Positions 16,244 to 25,450 of a DNA stretch of 64,000 nt are shown here, piece after piece. Location: positions 3,303,501 to 3,367,500 of the forward strand of contig NZ_CP111085.1 of the NCBI RefSeq assembly GCF_026278345.1, in the 5' to 3' direction. Position numbers and translations under genes: made by a program. The stretch comes from Tellurirhabdus rosea. GTDB taxonomy: Bacteria > Bacteroidota > Bacteroidia > Cytophagales > Spirosomataceae. How positions within the stretch are numbered: position 1 is the stretch's first letter; each line of letters opens with the position of its first letter. The notes below the pieces were generated by a model, which saw only the letters and a program-made list of their open reading frames with translations, searched no databases and was not told the origin of the DNA.

Positions 16244-18151
16244 ATGACGAAACAACGAATACGGTGGATTGCGGTGCTGATGACGGTCGGCCTGCTGGGA
16301 CTCATGTCGCTGCAGCTGTACTGGATTCGGAGCGCCCTGGCTCTCCAGCGCGAACAGTTTGATTATAAGGTGACAGATGCCCTGCAGGAGGTCGTCCGGA
16401 CGCTCGAACGGCAGGAAATTCTGTACCAGACGCAGCAGCACCTGCGCCAGCAGGAAAAAGAGCGGCGGCTCATGGCCATCGCCCGCCCACAGGCGCCGAT
16501 CAAGGCAGCGCCCGTCCGTCGGTCCCGCCCTGACGGGCCGCCTAACCCCGCCCCGGTGCCGGAAGGCCCCGCCGTAGCCGCTTCCGACCGGGCGCTGGCC
16601 GCCCGACAAAGGGGCATGCCCTCGCCGGTTTCGCCTTCGGACGTGCTGCATTCCGATTTTCAGAAGCTGTCGGAGGTGCAGCAGCAGTTTATGGAAGACA
16701 TCATCCGCCACCAGGACGCGCTCGGCCCGGAAGAACTCTGGGCGTTGCAGCTCCGGCAGCAGCAGCAGCTCGACCGGCTGGTGGATCAGGTTTTTCTGCG
16801 CCAGTTCCAGATGCTGCACGGCAGTCGGCCGGTGGATACATTAGCCTCCCAGCCGGTGGTGGATAAAAAGGCGATGATTGCCCGGAAAGTCCGGAAGCCG
16901 CGGCCCAAAACGCCTTTTGTGGCGAAAACCGCCCCGGCGGATACCACCTCGCCGGATGAGCGTTTCAAGCGCGCTACCCGCAAATCAGAAATGGTCAAGG
17001 AGGTGTTCAAGGACCTGATTTTTGCGGACCGGCCGATCGGCAGCCGCGTCAACCGGGTGGTGGTCGATACGCTGCTGAAACGGGCCATGCAGGAGCGGGG
17101 CATCACCATTCCGCTGGAATACGGCGTCCGGATGCAGGCCAAAGACGCCGCGCTGAAACCGCAGATTCTGTTTGCTTCCCACTCGCTCCGCGAAGATCCC
17201 GTTCAGCGGAACACGACCAGCCAGAAACTGTACAAAGCGGTGCTTTTTCCGAATAATCTGTACGAAGCCGGCAACCTGATCTACGTGTACTTTCCGAATC
17301 AGGAGTCGTTTATTCTGCAGAAAATGACGATGATGTTTGCCGGGTCGGCGGTGCTCGTGCTGGTGATTATGGCCTGTTTTTACGTAGCCATCAGCACCAT
17401 CATGCGGCAGAAGAAGCTGGCTGACATCAAAAACGATTTTATCAACAACATGACCCACGAGTTCAAAACGCCCATCTCGACCATTTCGCTGGCCGTGGAT
17501 ATGGCGAACGAACAGCTTCTGGACGGAACCGCCGAGCCTACCCGGCTGAGCCGGTACATGGGAATCATCCGGGAGGAGACGAAACGGCTGGGTTCGCACG
17601 TTGAAAAAGTGCTGCAGATGGCTTTGCTCGATAACGCGGAGTCGGGGAAGGGCGGGGTGAAGCTGAAACTGACGGAGGTGAACATCCATGACACCATCGG
17701 GAAGGCACTCAACACCATCGGCCTGCAGATTGAACAGAAACAGGGCGAAGTCCATCTGGAATTTGAGGCCGAAAACGAGGTGGTCGAGGCCGATGAGGTG
17801 CATTTAAGTAATATTCTGTACAATCTGCTGGACAACGCCATCAAGTATTCGCCCGAAAAGCCGGAAATTACCATCCGGACCAAAAGCCTGGAGACCGGCG
17901 TCAGCGTTACCATCGCGGACCGGGGCCTGGGCATGACGAAAGAACAACTGGGCCGGATTTTTGAGAAATTTTACCGCGTCCCGACCGGCAACCGCCACGA
18001 CGTGAAAGGCTTCGGCCTCGGCCTGAGCTACGTTCGCAAAATGGTGGAAGAACACCACGGCACCGTTCAGGTCCGCAGCCAGCCCGGGCAGGGGAGTGAA
18101 TTTGAAGTCGTGATTCCCTATAATCAGTCATTAAATAGTCGTAAGTCGTAA
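16244..18151 (+). CDS. Membrane sensor histidine kinase
   Basis: A 635-aa sensor kinase of a two-component system. TM1 is about residues 6-28 and TM2 about 364-388. Between them is a long periplasmic region, Gln/Arg-rich near residues 35-190 (QQQQLDRLVDQ) with a proline-rich patch. The cytoplasmic part has HisKA with the phosphorylated His405 (NNMTHEFKTPIS), then the HATPase domain: N box (LLDNAIKYSPEKP), G1 (DRGLGM), F box (IFEKFYR) and G2 (GFGLGLSYV). The response regulator follows 76 nt downstream. The signal is unknown. The last residues (SRKS) and the stop codon are encoded by the left arm of hairpin D, so the element has supplied the natural end of the protein. Confidence 0.93.
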   Translation: MTKQRIRWIAVLMTVGLLGLMSLQLYWIRSALALQREQFDYKVTDALQEVVRTLERQEILYQTQQHLRQQEKERRLMAIARPQAPIKAAPVRRSRPDGPPNPAPVPEGPAVAASDRALAARQRGMPSPVSPSDVLHSDFQKLSEVQQQFMEDIIRHQDALGPEELWALQLRQQQQLDRLVDQVFLRQFQMLHGSRPVDTLASQPVVDKKAMIARKVRKPRPKTPFVAKTAPADTTSPDERFKRATRKSEMVKEVFKDLIFADRPIGSRVNRVVVDTLLKRAMQERGITIPLEYGVRMQAKDAALKPQILFASHSLREDPVQRNTTSQKLYKAVLFPNNLYEAGNLIYVYFPNQESFILQKMTMMFAGSAVLVLVIMACFYVAISTIMRQKKLADIKNDFINNMTHEFKTPISTISLAVDMANEQLLDGTAEPTRLSRYMGIIREETKRLGSHVEKVLQMALLDNAESGKGGVKLKLTEVNIHDTIGKALNTIGLQIEQKQGEVHLEFEAENEVVEADEVHLSNILYNLLDNAIKYSPEKPEITIRTKSLETGVSVTIADRGLGMTKEQLGRIFEKFYRVPTGNRHDVKGFGLGLSYVRKMVEEHHGTVQVRSQPGQGSEFEVVIPYNQSLNSRKS

Positions 18152-18215
18152 GTCGTAAGTGGCTCCGCCACGCTGGGAAACGGCGGAGCCACTTACGACT
18201 TACGACTTACGACTA
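18136..18215. repeat. Word-repeat hairpin D (AGTCGTA words) spanning a stop codon
   Basis: A perfect 34-bp inverted repeat: 18136-18169 and 18182-18215, with a 12-nt loop. Three tandem AGTCGTA words are followed by GTGGCTCCGCC. The kinase stop TAA (18149-18151) is inside the left arm, and the right arm ends 12 nt before the regulator ATG. The word is the same as at 2492-2609. Confidence 0.95.
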
Positions 18216-18227
18216 ATCCACTATTTT

Positions 18228-18908
18228 ATGCCTAAACTCCTACTTGTTGAAGACGACCCTAACCTGGGCCTGCTGCTGCAGGAATTTTTGAACGCGAAAG
18301 GCTACGACACCGACCTGGCGACCGACGGCAATCAGGGGTGGGAGAAGTTTACGAGCCACGAATATGACCTGTGCATCTTCGACGTCATGCTGCCCAAAAA
18401 AGATGGGTTTTCGCTCGGAAAACAGGTCCGGATGTCGGGTAAGGACGTGCCGATCATTTTCCTGACGGCCAAGTCGATGAAGGAAGATACCATCCAGGGG
18501 CTTCGGATCGGGGCGGACGATTACATGACCAAACCGTTCGACCGGGAAGAGCTGCTGCTGCGCATCGGGGCCATTCTGCGCCGTTACCGGAAGACGGACG
18601 AGGCGGCGGCGCCCTCGACGTACCAGATCGGCACCTACTCCTTCGACTACGACCACCAGTTGCTGGCCCGCGACGGCAGTGCGCAGAAGCTGACCAGCAA
18701 GGAGTCCGAGTTGCTGAAGCTGTTTGCCCAGAATAAAAACCAGCCGCTGAGCCGGAGTTTTGCCCTCAAACTGATCTGGGGCGACGATTCGTACTTCAAC
18801 GCCCGGAGCATGGACGTGTACATTACCAAGCTGCGGAAATACCTGCGCGACGACGAATCGGTCCAGATTGTGAACCTGCACGGGGAAGGTTTTAAACTGA
18901 TGGCCTGA
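18228..18908 (+). CDS. OmpR-family response regulator
   Basis: A 226-aa DNA-binding response regulator and partner of the kinase upstream. The receiver domain has the acidic pair Asp9/Asp10 (LLLVEDDPNLG), the phospho-acceptor Asp52 (CIFDVMLPKKDGF) and the conserved Lys in FLTAKS. The C-terminal winged helix (about 130-226) includes LTSKESELLKLFAQN and SMDVYITKLRKYL, typical of OmpR/PhoB. The start is ATG 18228 (MPKLLLVEDD), not the earlier in-frame codon inside the hairpin. The regulon is unknown. Confidence 0.93.
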   Translation: MPKLLLVEDDPNLGLLLQEFLNAKGYDTDLATDGNQGWEKFTSHEYDLCIFDVMLPKKDGFSLGKQVRMSGKDVPIIFLTAKSMKEDTIQGLRIGADDYMTKPFDREELLLRIGAILRRYRKTDEAAAPSTYQIGTYSFDYDHQLLARDGSAQKLTSKESELLKLFAQNKNQPLSRSFALKLIWGDDSYFNARSMDVYITKLRKYLRDDESVQIVNLHGEGFKLMA

Positions 18909-18945
18909 CTTTCTGGTTTTTCTTGGCGACTTTTGCGTGGAAAAG

Positions 18946-19001
18946 TTCTCGCAGATCTTCAGCGGGTATCTGCGCAGAAAATCTGCGAACATCTGCGAGA
19001 A
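18946..19001. repeat. Word-repeat hairpin E (ATCTGCG words)
   Basis: TTCTCGCAGAT (18946-18956) pairs with ATCTGCGAGAA (18991-19001). ATCTGCG recurs inside (ATCTGCGCAGA, ATCTGCGAAC). It lies between the regulator stop (18908) and the hemB start (19023). The arms are shorter than in the other sites. Confidence 0.65.
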
Positions 19002-19022
19002 ACACCTGGAAACATCACCATT

Positions 19023-20003
19023 ATGCTTAGAAGACCCCGCAGAAACCGCCAGTCCGCCGCTATCCGGGACATGGTGCAGGAAAATACCTTATCCGTCAAA
19101 GACCTGATTTACCCGATGTTTGTCATGGAAGGCCAGAACGTCCGTTCGGAGGTGAAGTCCATGCCCGGCATCGCCCGTTTTTCGCTTGACCTGCTGCTCG
19201 AAGAAATTCAGGAATGCGTCGATCTGGGAATTCAGGCCATCGCCCTGTTTCCCAACCTGCCCGAGGAGCGCAAGGACAAATACGCTACCGAAAGCCAGAA
19301 TCCACAGGGCCTGTACCTGCATGCCGTCAGCGAAATCAAATCCCGTTTCCCGGAGCTGGCGCTGATGACCGACGTGGCTATGGACCCGTACAGTTCGGAC
19401 GGCCACGACGGCATTGTTCACGAAGGCCCGAACGGCATCGAAATCCTCAACGACGAAACGCTGGAAGTGCTCGGCAACATGGCCGTCGCCCAGGCTCGTG
19501 CAGGTGCCGACATTGTAGGTCCCTCGGACATGATGGACGGCCGCGTAGGCTACATCCGCGAACGCCTCGATGCCGAAGGTTTCAAAAAGACCGGCATCAT
19601 GGCCTACAGCGCCAAGTACGCCAGCGCCTTCTATGGCCCGTTCCGCGATGCGCTGGATTCGGCCCCGCGCTTTGGCGACAAGAAAACCTACCAGATGAAC
19701 CCGGCAAACAGCCGCGAAGCCCTCATCGAAGCCGAGCTGGACCTGGCCGAAGGAGCCGACTTCCTGATGGTAAAACCCGCTCTGGCTTATCTGGACATCA
19801 TCAAACTGCTCAGCGACAACTTCGACCTGCCGATTGCGGCCTATAACGTCAGCGGCGAGTACGCCATGATTAAAGCCGCCGCCCAGAACGGCTGGCTCGA
19901 CGGCCAGCGCGCCATGCTCGAAGCCGTAACCGCCATGAAACGCGCCGGTGCCAAAGTGATCCTGACGTATTTTGCCAAAGAAATTGCAACACTGAACAAG
20001 TGA
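19023..20003 (+). CDS. hemB: Delta-aminolevulinic acid dehydratase (porphobilinogen synthase)
   Basis: A 326-aa enzyme that condenses two 5-aminolevulinate molecules to porphobilinogen in haem/tetrapyrrole synthesis. The Schiff-base lysines are Lys198 (YSAKYASAFYGPFRDA) and Lys251 (MVKPALAYLDII). The metal loop reads DVAMDPYSSDGHDG (about 117-130), the Asp-type, non-cysteine version, so it is not the Cys3-zinc class. The start at ATG 19023 (MLRRPRRNRQ) gives the usual N-terminus. It is flanked by hairpin E upstream and hairpin F downstream. Confidence 0.96.
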   Translation: MLRRPRRNRQSAAIRDMVQENTLSVKDLIYPMFVMEGQNVRSEVKSMPGIARFSLDLLLEEIQECVDLGIQAIALFPNLPEERKDKYATESQNPQGLYLHAVSEIKSRFPELALMTDVAMDPYSSDGHDGIVHEGPNGIEILNDETLEVLGNMAVAQARAGADIVGPSDMMDGRVGYIRERLDAEGFKKTGIMAYSAKYASAFYGPFRDALDSAPRFGDKKTYQMNPANSREALIEAELDLAEGADFLMVKPALAYLDIIKLLSDNFDLPIAAYNVSGEYAMIKAAAQNGWLDGQRAMLEAVTAMKRAGAKVILTYFAKEIATLNK

Positions 20004-20007
20004 GGTA

Positions 20008-20070
20008 GAGGTATGAGGTATAAGGTATGAAGTGAAACAGCCTTACTTCATACCTTATACCTCATACCTC
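20008..20070. repeat. Word-repeat hairpin F (AGGTATG words)
   Basis: A perfect 26-bp inverted repeat: 20008-20033 and 20045-20070, with an 11-nt loop. The arm is tandem AGGTATG/AGGTATA/AGGTATG. It starts 5 nt after the hemB stop (TGA 20001-20003) and ends about 30 nt before pyrC. Confidence 0.93.
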
Positions 20071-20101
20071 ATACCTGAAAAACCCCTCATCTTCGAAAAA
20101 C

Positions 20102-21439
20102 GTGTCTACCCTCCTCATTATCAACGCCCGCCTGGTCAACGAAGGACAGATTCGGGACGCTGACGTATTCGTTAAAGACGGTTTTATTGAACAGATCGGA
20201 ACTGGCCTGAGCGGGCTTTCGGCCGATCAGGTTATTGACGCGGCCGGACAGTACCTGCTGCCGGGCGTCATCGACGACCAGGTGCATTTCCGCGAACCGG
20301 GTCTGACCCACAAGGCCACCATCGGCTCCGAAGCCCGCGCCGCCGTCGCCGGCGGGACGACGACCTTCATGGAAATGCCCAATACCGTTCCGAACGCGCT
20401 GACGCAAGAATTGCTGGCCGAGAAGTACGCCATCGCCGAGCGGAGTTCGATCGCCAACTATTCGTTCTTCATGGGTACGTCCAACGACAACCTGGAGGAA
20501 GTGCTCCGGACCGATCCTAAAAACGTCTGCGGCGTCAAGATTTTCATGGGCTCCTCGACGGGCAACATGCTGGTCGATAAGGTGAACGTGCTGGAGGAGG
20601 TTTTCCGCCAGAGTCCGATGCTGATTGCCACCCACTGCGAGGACGAAGCGACCGTCCGGGCCGCCGCCGAACGCTACCGGGCCGAATACGGAGACGACGC
20701 CCCGGCCCGCATTCATCCGCTGGTGCGCGACGAGGAGGCCTGTTACAAATCGTCGTCGCTGGCCGTCGAACTGGCAAAACGCTACAATACCCGCCTGCAC
20801 ATCCTGCACCTGACCACCGCTAAGGAACTGTCGCTTTTCCGCAACGACATTCCGCTGGCAGAAAAGCGCATCACGTCGGAAGTCTGCGTGCATCACCTCT
20901 GGTTTTCGGCGGACGATTACGACCGGCTGGGCAACCGCATCAAGTGCAATCCGGCCATCAAAGCCCCGCACAACCGGGCGGCGCTCTGGGAAGCCCTGCT
21001 CGACGACCGGCTGGACATCATCGCCACCGACCACGCCCCGCACACCTGGGCCGAGAAGCAGGAAAGCTACTGGCACGCCCACGCGGGTCTGCCGCTGGTC
21101 CAGCATTCGCTGCTGCTGATGCTCGAAGCCGCGCAGCAGGGCCGGATTACGCTGGAGAAAGTCGTGCAGAAAATGAGCCACGCGCCCGCTGACTGCTTCC
21201 GGATCGACCGCCGGGGCTATGTCCGGGAAGGCTACTGGGCAGATCTGGTGCTGGTCGATCTGGGCCAGACAAGCACCGTTTCAAAAGAAAACATTCTGTA
21301 CAAATGCGGCTGGTCACCGCTGGAAGGGGAGACGCTGCGGGCGGCCGTGACGCACACCATCGTGTCGGGGCAGGTGGCTTACGAAAAAGGCCGTCTGGAC
21401 GACTCGGTGCGCGGCAAGCGGCTGGCGTTTGACCGGTGA
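20102..21439 (+). CDS. pyrC: Dihydroorotase, class I type
   Basis: A 445-aa amidohydrolase interconverting carbamoyl-aspartate and dihydroorotate in pyrimidine synthesis. Visible metal-site elements are DDQVHFREPG (His62), the carboxylated-lysine candidate Lys146 (CGVKIFMGSSTG), HCED, ILHLTT and TDHAPHTWAEKQ. The first His of the usual HxH motif is Gln (QVH), a variant I associate with Bacteroidota dihydroorotases. The start is GTG at 20102: no suitable ATG lies upstream, and the protein begins directly with the family's first strand (MSTLLIINARLVN). Allantoinase-like alternatives are less likely given the overall match. Confidence 0.92.
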   Translation: MSTLLIINARLVNEGQIRDADVFVKDGFIEQIGTGLSGLSADQVIDAAGQYLLPGVIDDQVHFREPGLTHKATIGSEARAAVAGGTTTFMEMPNTVPNALTQELLAEKYAIAERSSIANYSFFMGTSNDNLEEVLRTDPKNVCGVKIFMGSSTGNMLVDKVNVLEEVFRQSPMLIATHCEDEATVRAAAERYRAEYGDDAPARIHPLVRDEEACYKSSSLAVELAKRYNTRLHILHLTTAKELSLFRNDIPLAEKRITSEVCVHHLWFSADDYDRLGNRIKCNPAIKAPHNRAALWEALLDDRLDIIATDHAPHTWAEKQESYWHAHAGLPLVQHSLLLMLEAAQQGRITLEKVVQKMSHAPADCFRIDRRGYVREGYWADLVLVDLGQTSTVSKENILYKCGWSPLEGETLRAAVTHTIVSGQVAYEKGRLDDSVRGKRLAFDR

Positions 21440-21447
21440 AGACGAAA

Positions 21448-21469
21448 GAGGCCCGTTTCGACGGGCCTC
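21448..21469. terminator. Hairpin terminator with TTCG tetraloop
   Basis: GAGGCCCGT (21448-21456) pairs with ACGGGCCTC (21461-21469) around TTCG. A 9-bp stem between convergent genes; on the minus strand TTTCGTCTTC follows it. Confidence 0.75.
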
Positions 21470-21489
21470 AGTTGTATCAGAAAGATATG

Positions 21490-21693
21490 TTAGGAAAACC
21501 GAACGCGCCTGAAACAACGGTTCAGAACGGACTGATAGCTGGTACCAAATTTATCATAACACCAGGCCCTCAATTGTTGTACTTCTTCAGGAATCAGACT
21601 TCGGATGGCTTTTTTGAGTTCTTTCTCGAACAAATTCTGGTCAAAGCTGACCTTTTGCAGAATTGTTTTGAGGTACTCCAGCATGCTTGCCAT
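21490..21693 (-). CDS. Small hypothetical protein (67 aa)
   Basis: A 67-aa protein, or 64 aa if started at the ATG 21684 (MLEYLKTILQKV). It looks helical and amphipathic: LFEKELKKAIRSLIPEEVQQ, then LRAWCYDKFG, with one Trp-Cys-Tyr cluster and a basic tail (RCFRRVRF). I believe similar small proteins occur in related Cytophagales, but the family has no function I can name. Convergent with pyrC, sharing its terminator. Confidence 0.6.
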   Translation of the reverse strand: MASMLEYLKTILQKVSFDQNLFEKELKKAIRSLIPEEVQQLRAWCYDKFGTSYQSVLNRCFRRVRFS

Positions 21694-21823
21694 ACTTCAT
21701 TCTCAGGTTTTTGGTTGGTAGATTGGAAGTGACGAACTTAGTGTGAATAATGACCGCTTCCGGTAGGCTGCGATCTTCACCTTTGAAACGCCGTGTTTGC
21801 AATTTTGTTGCACGAATATAGGC

Positions 21824-23233
21824 ATGAGAATTTTAAAATTCCAATATCTTTTTGCATTATTATTAACGGTAAGTTTAAGCGTTTCCCTGATATGTAATGC
21901 TTTAGGGCAGGATAATGCTATATCTATCGAGCTGGGAGAAAGCACTTTAATTAGGGAACGGCCTTTCACCATTTCCGTTATTATCCGAAACAGCGAAACC
22001 CGGCCGGTTCTTGATTTTCCGGAGATTCCCGGACTGTCCAAACGGGGCACAAACACGAGCACGACCAGCACCATGCTCAACGGAAAAGCGGTCGTTTCGC
22101 AGGTAATTACGCAAAATTACGTAGCCCAGCGGCCGGGACAGTACAAACTGGCTCCCTTCACGCTCCAGGTCAACGGGACAACCGTCCGGTCGGAGGGAAC
22201 GACCATTACGGTGGCTCCAGAAGCGGGTGCTCCGGTCTCCACGTCGGTGGCAACGGCCGTCGTAACCAAACGGGACGCTTTCCTGACGCTGACGACCTCC
22301 TCCGGCAGTGTGTTCACCGGCGAGGGATTTACGGTCAAACTTGCATTTTTTGTAGCCGAGACGTACCCGTTCGAATTGAGTTTTTTCGAGCTCGAATCGC
22401 AGTTGCAGCAGATTCTGAAACAACTGCGTCCAGCCAACTGCTGGGAAGAAAACTCCGGCATCTCGGAGCTCAAACCGCACCTGACCGTCCTGAACGGTAA
22501 GCGATATACCGAATACCGGATTTACCAGGCTACCTTTTTCCCCCTGAATCAGCAGCCCATCCGTTTTGCCCCGGTCAGTCTGCGCATGGAACAGATTCGC
22601 CCGGCGACCGTAGGAAAGCGGCCCCGGGAGTTCGTCGCCTTTTCGACGGCGCCGCAGAGCGTCGGTGTCCGGCCGTTGCCGCCGCATCCGCTCCGCGACC
22701 GGGTAGCGGTGGGGCAGTACCGGCTTCAGGAGTATATTTCTAGGACCAGCCCCGCTACCGGCGAGAGTGTGCAGTACGATTTCCGGATTGAAGGCGAGGG
22801 CAACATCGCCTCGTTGCCTCAGCCTATTCTGCCGAGCCAACCGGGTTTTGATATTTTTCCTCCCGAAGAAAAACAGGAAATCGAGCGGCAGGAAGCTCCG
22901 GTGACGGGCTACAAACGCTTCCGCTACCTGCTGGTCGCCCGGCAGAACGGGGCGGTCCCGCTCGGGCGCATCTTCCAGTACATCTTTTTCAATCCGCAGA
23001 AAGCCCGGTACGATACGCTTCGGTCGGCAATAACCCTCCGGGTGGGCGGTGCGGCGGCGGATGGAGAAACCGATACCGTGCAGGTGGGACTGCCCGGCTC
23101 TATTTACACCGGAATCGAGAAAACCGACAGCCTGCGCCAGCCCATCAACCCCCACGAACTCATTCGGGTGCTGGCAAATGTGTCGATCGTTATTATGATT
23201 CTGGGAATGTTGTATTTACTTTGGAAAAAATAA
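21824..23233 (+). CDS. BatD-like membrane-anchored protein
   Basis: A 469-aa exported protein. The signal peptide is at residues 1-29 (LFALLLTVSLSVSLICNALG). An N-terminal beta domain reads ISIELGESTLIRERPFTISV and later QNYVAQRPGQYKLAPFTLQV, typical of the BatD family of the Bat aerotolerance cluster. A second copy-like domain occurs in the middle. The C-terminus is one TM helix (VSIVIMILGMLYLLW) with a short basic tail. Bat proteins normally sit with a MoxR ATPase and VWA proteins; none is nearby, so this is an isolated BatD-like gene. The start is ATG 21824. The function in oxygen tolerance is family inference. Confidence 0.7.
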   Translation: MRILKFQYLFALLLTVSLSVSLICNALGQDNAISIELGESTLIRERPFTISVIIRNSETRPVLDFPEIPGLSKRGTNTSTTSTMLNGKAVVSQVITQNYVAQRPGQYKLAPFTLQVNGTTVRSEGTTITVAPEAGAPVSTSVATAVVTKRDAFLTLTTSSGSVFTGEGFTVKLAFFVAETYPFELSFFELESQLQQILKQLRPANCWEENSGISELKPHLTVLNGKRYTEYRIYQATFFPLNQQPIRFAPVSLRMEQIRPATVGKRPREFVAFSTAPQSVGVRPLPPHPLRDRVAVGQYRLQEYISRTSPATGESVQYDFRIEGEGNIASLPQPILPSQPGFDIFPPEEKQEIERQEAPVTGYKRFRYLLVARQNGAVPLGRIFQYIFFNPQKARYDTLRSAITLRVGGAAADGETDTVQVGLPGSIYTGIEKTDSLRQPINPHELIRVLANVSIVIMILGMLYLLWKK

Positions 23234-23241
23234 AGAAATAG

Positions 23242-23337
23242 GCGATGAATAGTGGTCAGTGATCAGTGGTCAGTGTCTCCGCCAGGTTATAATACAGTGG
23301 AGCCACTGACCACTGATCACTGACCACTGTTTATCGC
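23242..23337. repeat. Word-repeat hairpin G (GTGGTCA words)
   Basis: A perfect 25-bp inverted repeat: 23251-23275 and 23304-23328. The words are GTGGTCA/GTGATCA/GTGGTCA, with extra GCGAT/ATCGC pairs outside. The 28-nt loop carries CTCCGCCAGGTTA and ends GGAGC. It starts 9 nt after the BatD stop and ends about 10 nt before aroC. Confidence 0.95.
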
Positions 23338-23346
23338 TGTGTGATT

Positions 23347-24441
23347 ATGAGCAGTACTTACGGAACGCTATTTAAGATTTCAACTTTTGGGGAGTCGCAC
23401 GGGGTGGCCATTGGGGTCGTGATCGACGGATGCCCGGCCGGGCTCCCGTTCGACACCGATTTTATCCAGTCCGAACTCGATCGCCGCAAACCAGGGCAGT
23501 CGCGCATTACCACGCAACGGCGGGAAGCGGACGAGTTTGAGGTGCTTTCGGGCGTATTTGAAGGCAAAACCACCGGCACGCCCATCAGCCTGGTGATCCG
23601 GAATCAGGACCAGCGCAGCAAGGATTATTCGCACATTGCCCGCCAGTTTCGGCCTTCCCACGCTGATTTTACCTACGAACAGAAATACGGCAACCGCGAT
23701 TACCGGGGCGGTGGACGCAGCTCGGCCCGCGAAACGGCGGCCCGTGTCGCGGCTGGAGCCGTCGCCAAGCTGTTGTTGCAGCACCTCGGCGTATCGGTGC
23801 AGGCGTACGTCTCGCAGGTCGGCAAACTGAAGCTGGAAACGCCGTATCAGCAGCTGAACCTAGCGCTGGCGGAGGAAAACGCCGTCCGTTGCCCGGACCC
23901 GGAAATGGCCCGGCAGATGTTTGAGTACATCGACGAAACCCGCAAGCGGGGCGATTCCATCGGCGGCGTCGTCAACTGCGTCGTTCAGGGGGCTCCGGTT
24001 GGCTGGGGAGAGCCGGTTTTCGATAAGCTCCATGCCGAACTGGGCAAAGCCATGCTGAGCATCAACGCAGTGAAAGGCTTTGAGTACGGCAGCGGTTTTG
24101 CCGGGGCAGAACTCTACGGCTCCGAACACAACGACGAATTTTACACCGAAAATGGACCCGGCGAAGAGACTGGGCGCGTCCGGACGAAGACCAACCTTTC
24201 GGGCGGTATTCAGGGCGGCATTTCGAACGGCGAGGATATCTACTTCCGCGTCGCGTTTAAGCCCGTCGCGACGATCATGCAGGACCAGGACAGCGTGGAT
24301 GCGGACGGAAACGCCGTGGTGGTTTCCGGAAAAGGCCGTCACGATCCCTGCGTGGTGCCCCGGGCCGTGCCCATCGTGGAGGCTATGGCGGCGCTGGTGC
24401 TGGCGGATTTTTACCTGCGCGACAAAGCTGCGCGGCTGTAA
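23347..24441 (+). CDS. aroC: Chorismate synthase
   Basis: A 364-aa enzyme making chorismate from 5-enolpyruvylshikimate-3-phosphate, using reduced FMN, as the last step of the shikimate pathway. The three family signatures are present: [18 protein letters not shown] near the N-terminus, the RPSHADFTY region and [18 protein letters not shown] near 130. The C-terminal [20 protein letters not shown] is also typical. ATG 23347 ([16 protein letters not shown]) is chosen over the GTG 6 nt upstream because it matches the family N-terminus. apbE follows after 2 nt, indicating an operon. Confidence 0.96.
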   Translation: MSSTYGTLFKISTFGESHGVAIGVVIDGCPAGLPFDTDFIQSELDRRKPGQSRITTQRREADEFEVLSGVFEGKTTGTPISLVIRNQDQRSKDYSHIARQFRPSHADFTYEQKYGNRDYRGGGRSSARETAARVAAGAVAKLLLQHLGVSVQAYVSQVGKLKLETPYQQLNLALAEENAVRCPDPEMARQMFEYIDETRKRGDSIGGVVNCVVQGAPVGWGEPVFDKLHAELGKAMLSINAVKGFEYGSGFAGAELYGSEHNDEFYTENGPGEETGRVRTKTNLSGGIQGGISNGEDIYFRVAFKPVATIMQDQDSVDADGNAVVVSGKGRHDPCVVPRAVPIVEAMAALVLADFYLRDKAARL

Positions 24442-24443
24442 TC

Positions 24444-25427
24444 ATGCGGTTTCTGGCCTTTCTGCTGCTGCTGGCTGGCCTGACGGCCTCGGGCCAGTCG
24501 CTGCAACGCTATGCGTATACCCGCCCGCTGTACGGAACTGAGTTCAACCTGATCTTCTTCGCGCCGGATGAAAAAAGGGCCGAATCGACGAAAAAAGCGG
24601 TTTACGCCCGGCTGGATTCGCTGAACACGGTCATGAGCGATTATCTCGACGGCTCGGAAATCAACCGCCTGTCGGCCACGGCGGGCAACGGAGAATGGGT
24701 GCCCGTCTCGGCGGATCTGTTTTCGGTCCTGCAAAAGGCCGTAACCATTGCCCGGGCCTCCGACGGGCTCTTTGACCCAACGGTGGGTCCGCTGGCGCAG
24801 CTCTGGCGACGGGCCGTGCGGCGGAAGGTTTTTCCGGCGAAGAAGGATATCCGGCAGGCGCACCGTCTGGTGAATTTCCGGCTTGTGGAAATGGATTCTG
24901 TGGCTCTTCGGGTGCGGCTGAAGCGGGCGGGCATGCGGCTGGATGTGGGCGGCATTGGCCAGGGCTTTGCCATTGATGAGGGCATGAAAGTGCTCCGCGA
25001 GCGGGGGATTCGGTCGGCTTTGCTCGACATCGGCGGCGACATTCTGGTCAGCGATGCTCCGCCCGGCGAGCGGGGCTGGCGGATTCAGGCCGGTGTGGCA
25101 CCGGACACAACGACCTTATGGCTCGAAAACGCCGCCATCACCACGTCCGGTGCTGCTTACCGCTTTCTGGAACATAACGGCAGGCGCTACTCGCACCTCC
25201 TGAATCCGCGAACGGGCCTGGGCCTGCGGCATCATGTCCGGACGACGGTGCTGGCACCCGACGGTGTGCGGGCCGACGCGCTGGCAAAGGTTTTCGGCGT
25301 AGCAGGAATCCGGCGCGGCAAGCGCCTGCTCAAGCGGTTTCCGGGCGTGCAGGTCTGGCAGGTGGAGGAGCGGAAGGGGAGACCGGTGGTTTGGCAGACC
25401 GGCCGTTTCGGAGAGACAAAAAAATAA
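24444..25427 (+). CDS. apbE: FAD:protein FMN transferase
   Basis: A 327-aa ApbE-family protein. The signal peptide is about residues 1-18 (FLAFLLLLAGLTASGQ), placing it in the periplasm. The family's flavin- and Mg-binding motifs are present: DGLFDPTVGPL, the DVGGIGQGFAID segment, the SALLDIGGDI strand and YSHLLNPRTG followed by ADALAKVFGV. ApbE attaches FMN covalently to Thr/Ser of target proteins such as NqrB/NqrC or RnfG. No such target is in the window. It is tightly linked to aroC (2-nt gap) without an obvious shared pathway. Confidence 0.92.
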   Translation: MRFLAFLLLLAGLTASGQSLQRYAYTRPLYGTEFNLIFFAPDEKRAESTKKAVYARLDSLNTVMSDYLDGSEINRLSATAGNGEWVPVSADLFSVLQKAVTIARASDGLFDPTVGPLAQLWRRAVRRKVFPAKKDIRQAHRLVNFRLVEMDSVALRVRLKRAGMRLDVGGIGQGFAIDEGMKVLRERGIRSALLDIGGDILVSDAPPGERGWRIQAGVAPDTTTLWLENAAITTSGAAYRFLEHNGRRYSHLLNPRTGLGLRHHVRTTVLAPDGVRADALAKVFGVAGIRRGKRLLKRFPGVQVWQVEERKGRPVVWQTGRFGETKK

Positions 25428-25445
25428 GCGGACAATTCGTCCGCT
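25427..25445. terminator. Bidirectional terminator between apbE and exbD
   Basis: AGCGGAC (25427-25433) pairs with GTCCGCT (25439-25445). A poly-A run on the left serves the minus-strand gene, and a T-rich TTCCTTT on the right serves apbE. The stem overlaps the last base of the apbE stop. Confidence 0.75.
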
Positions 25446-25450
25446 TTCCT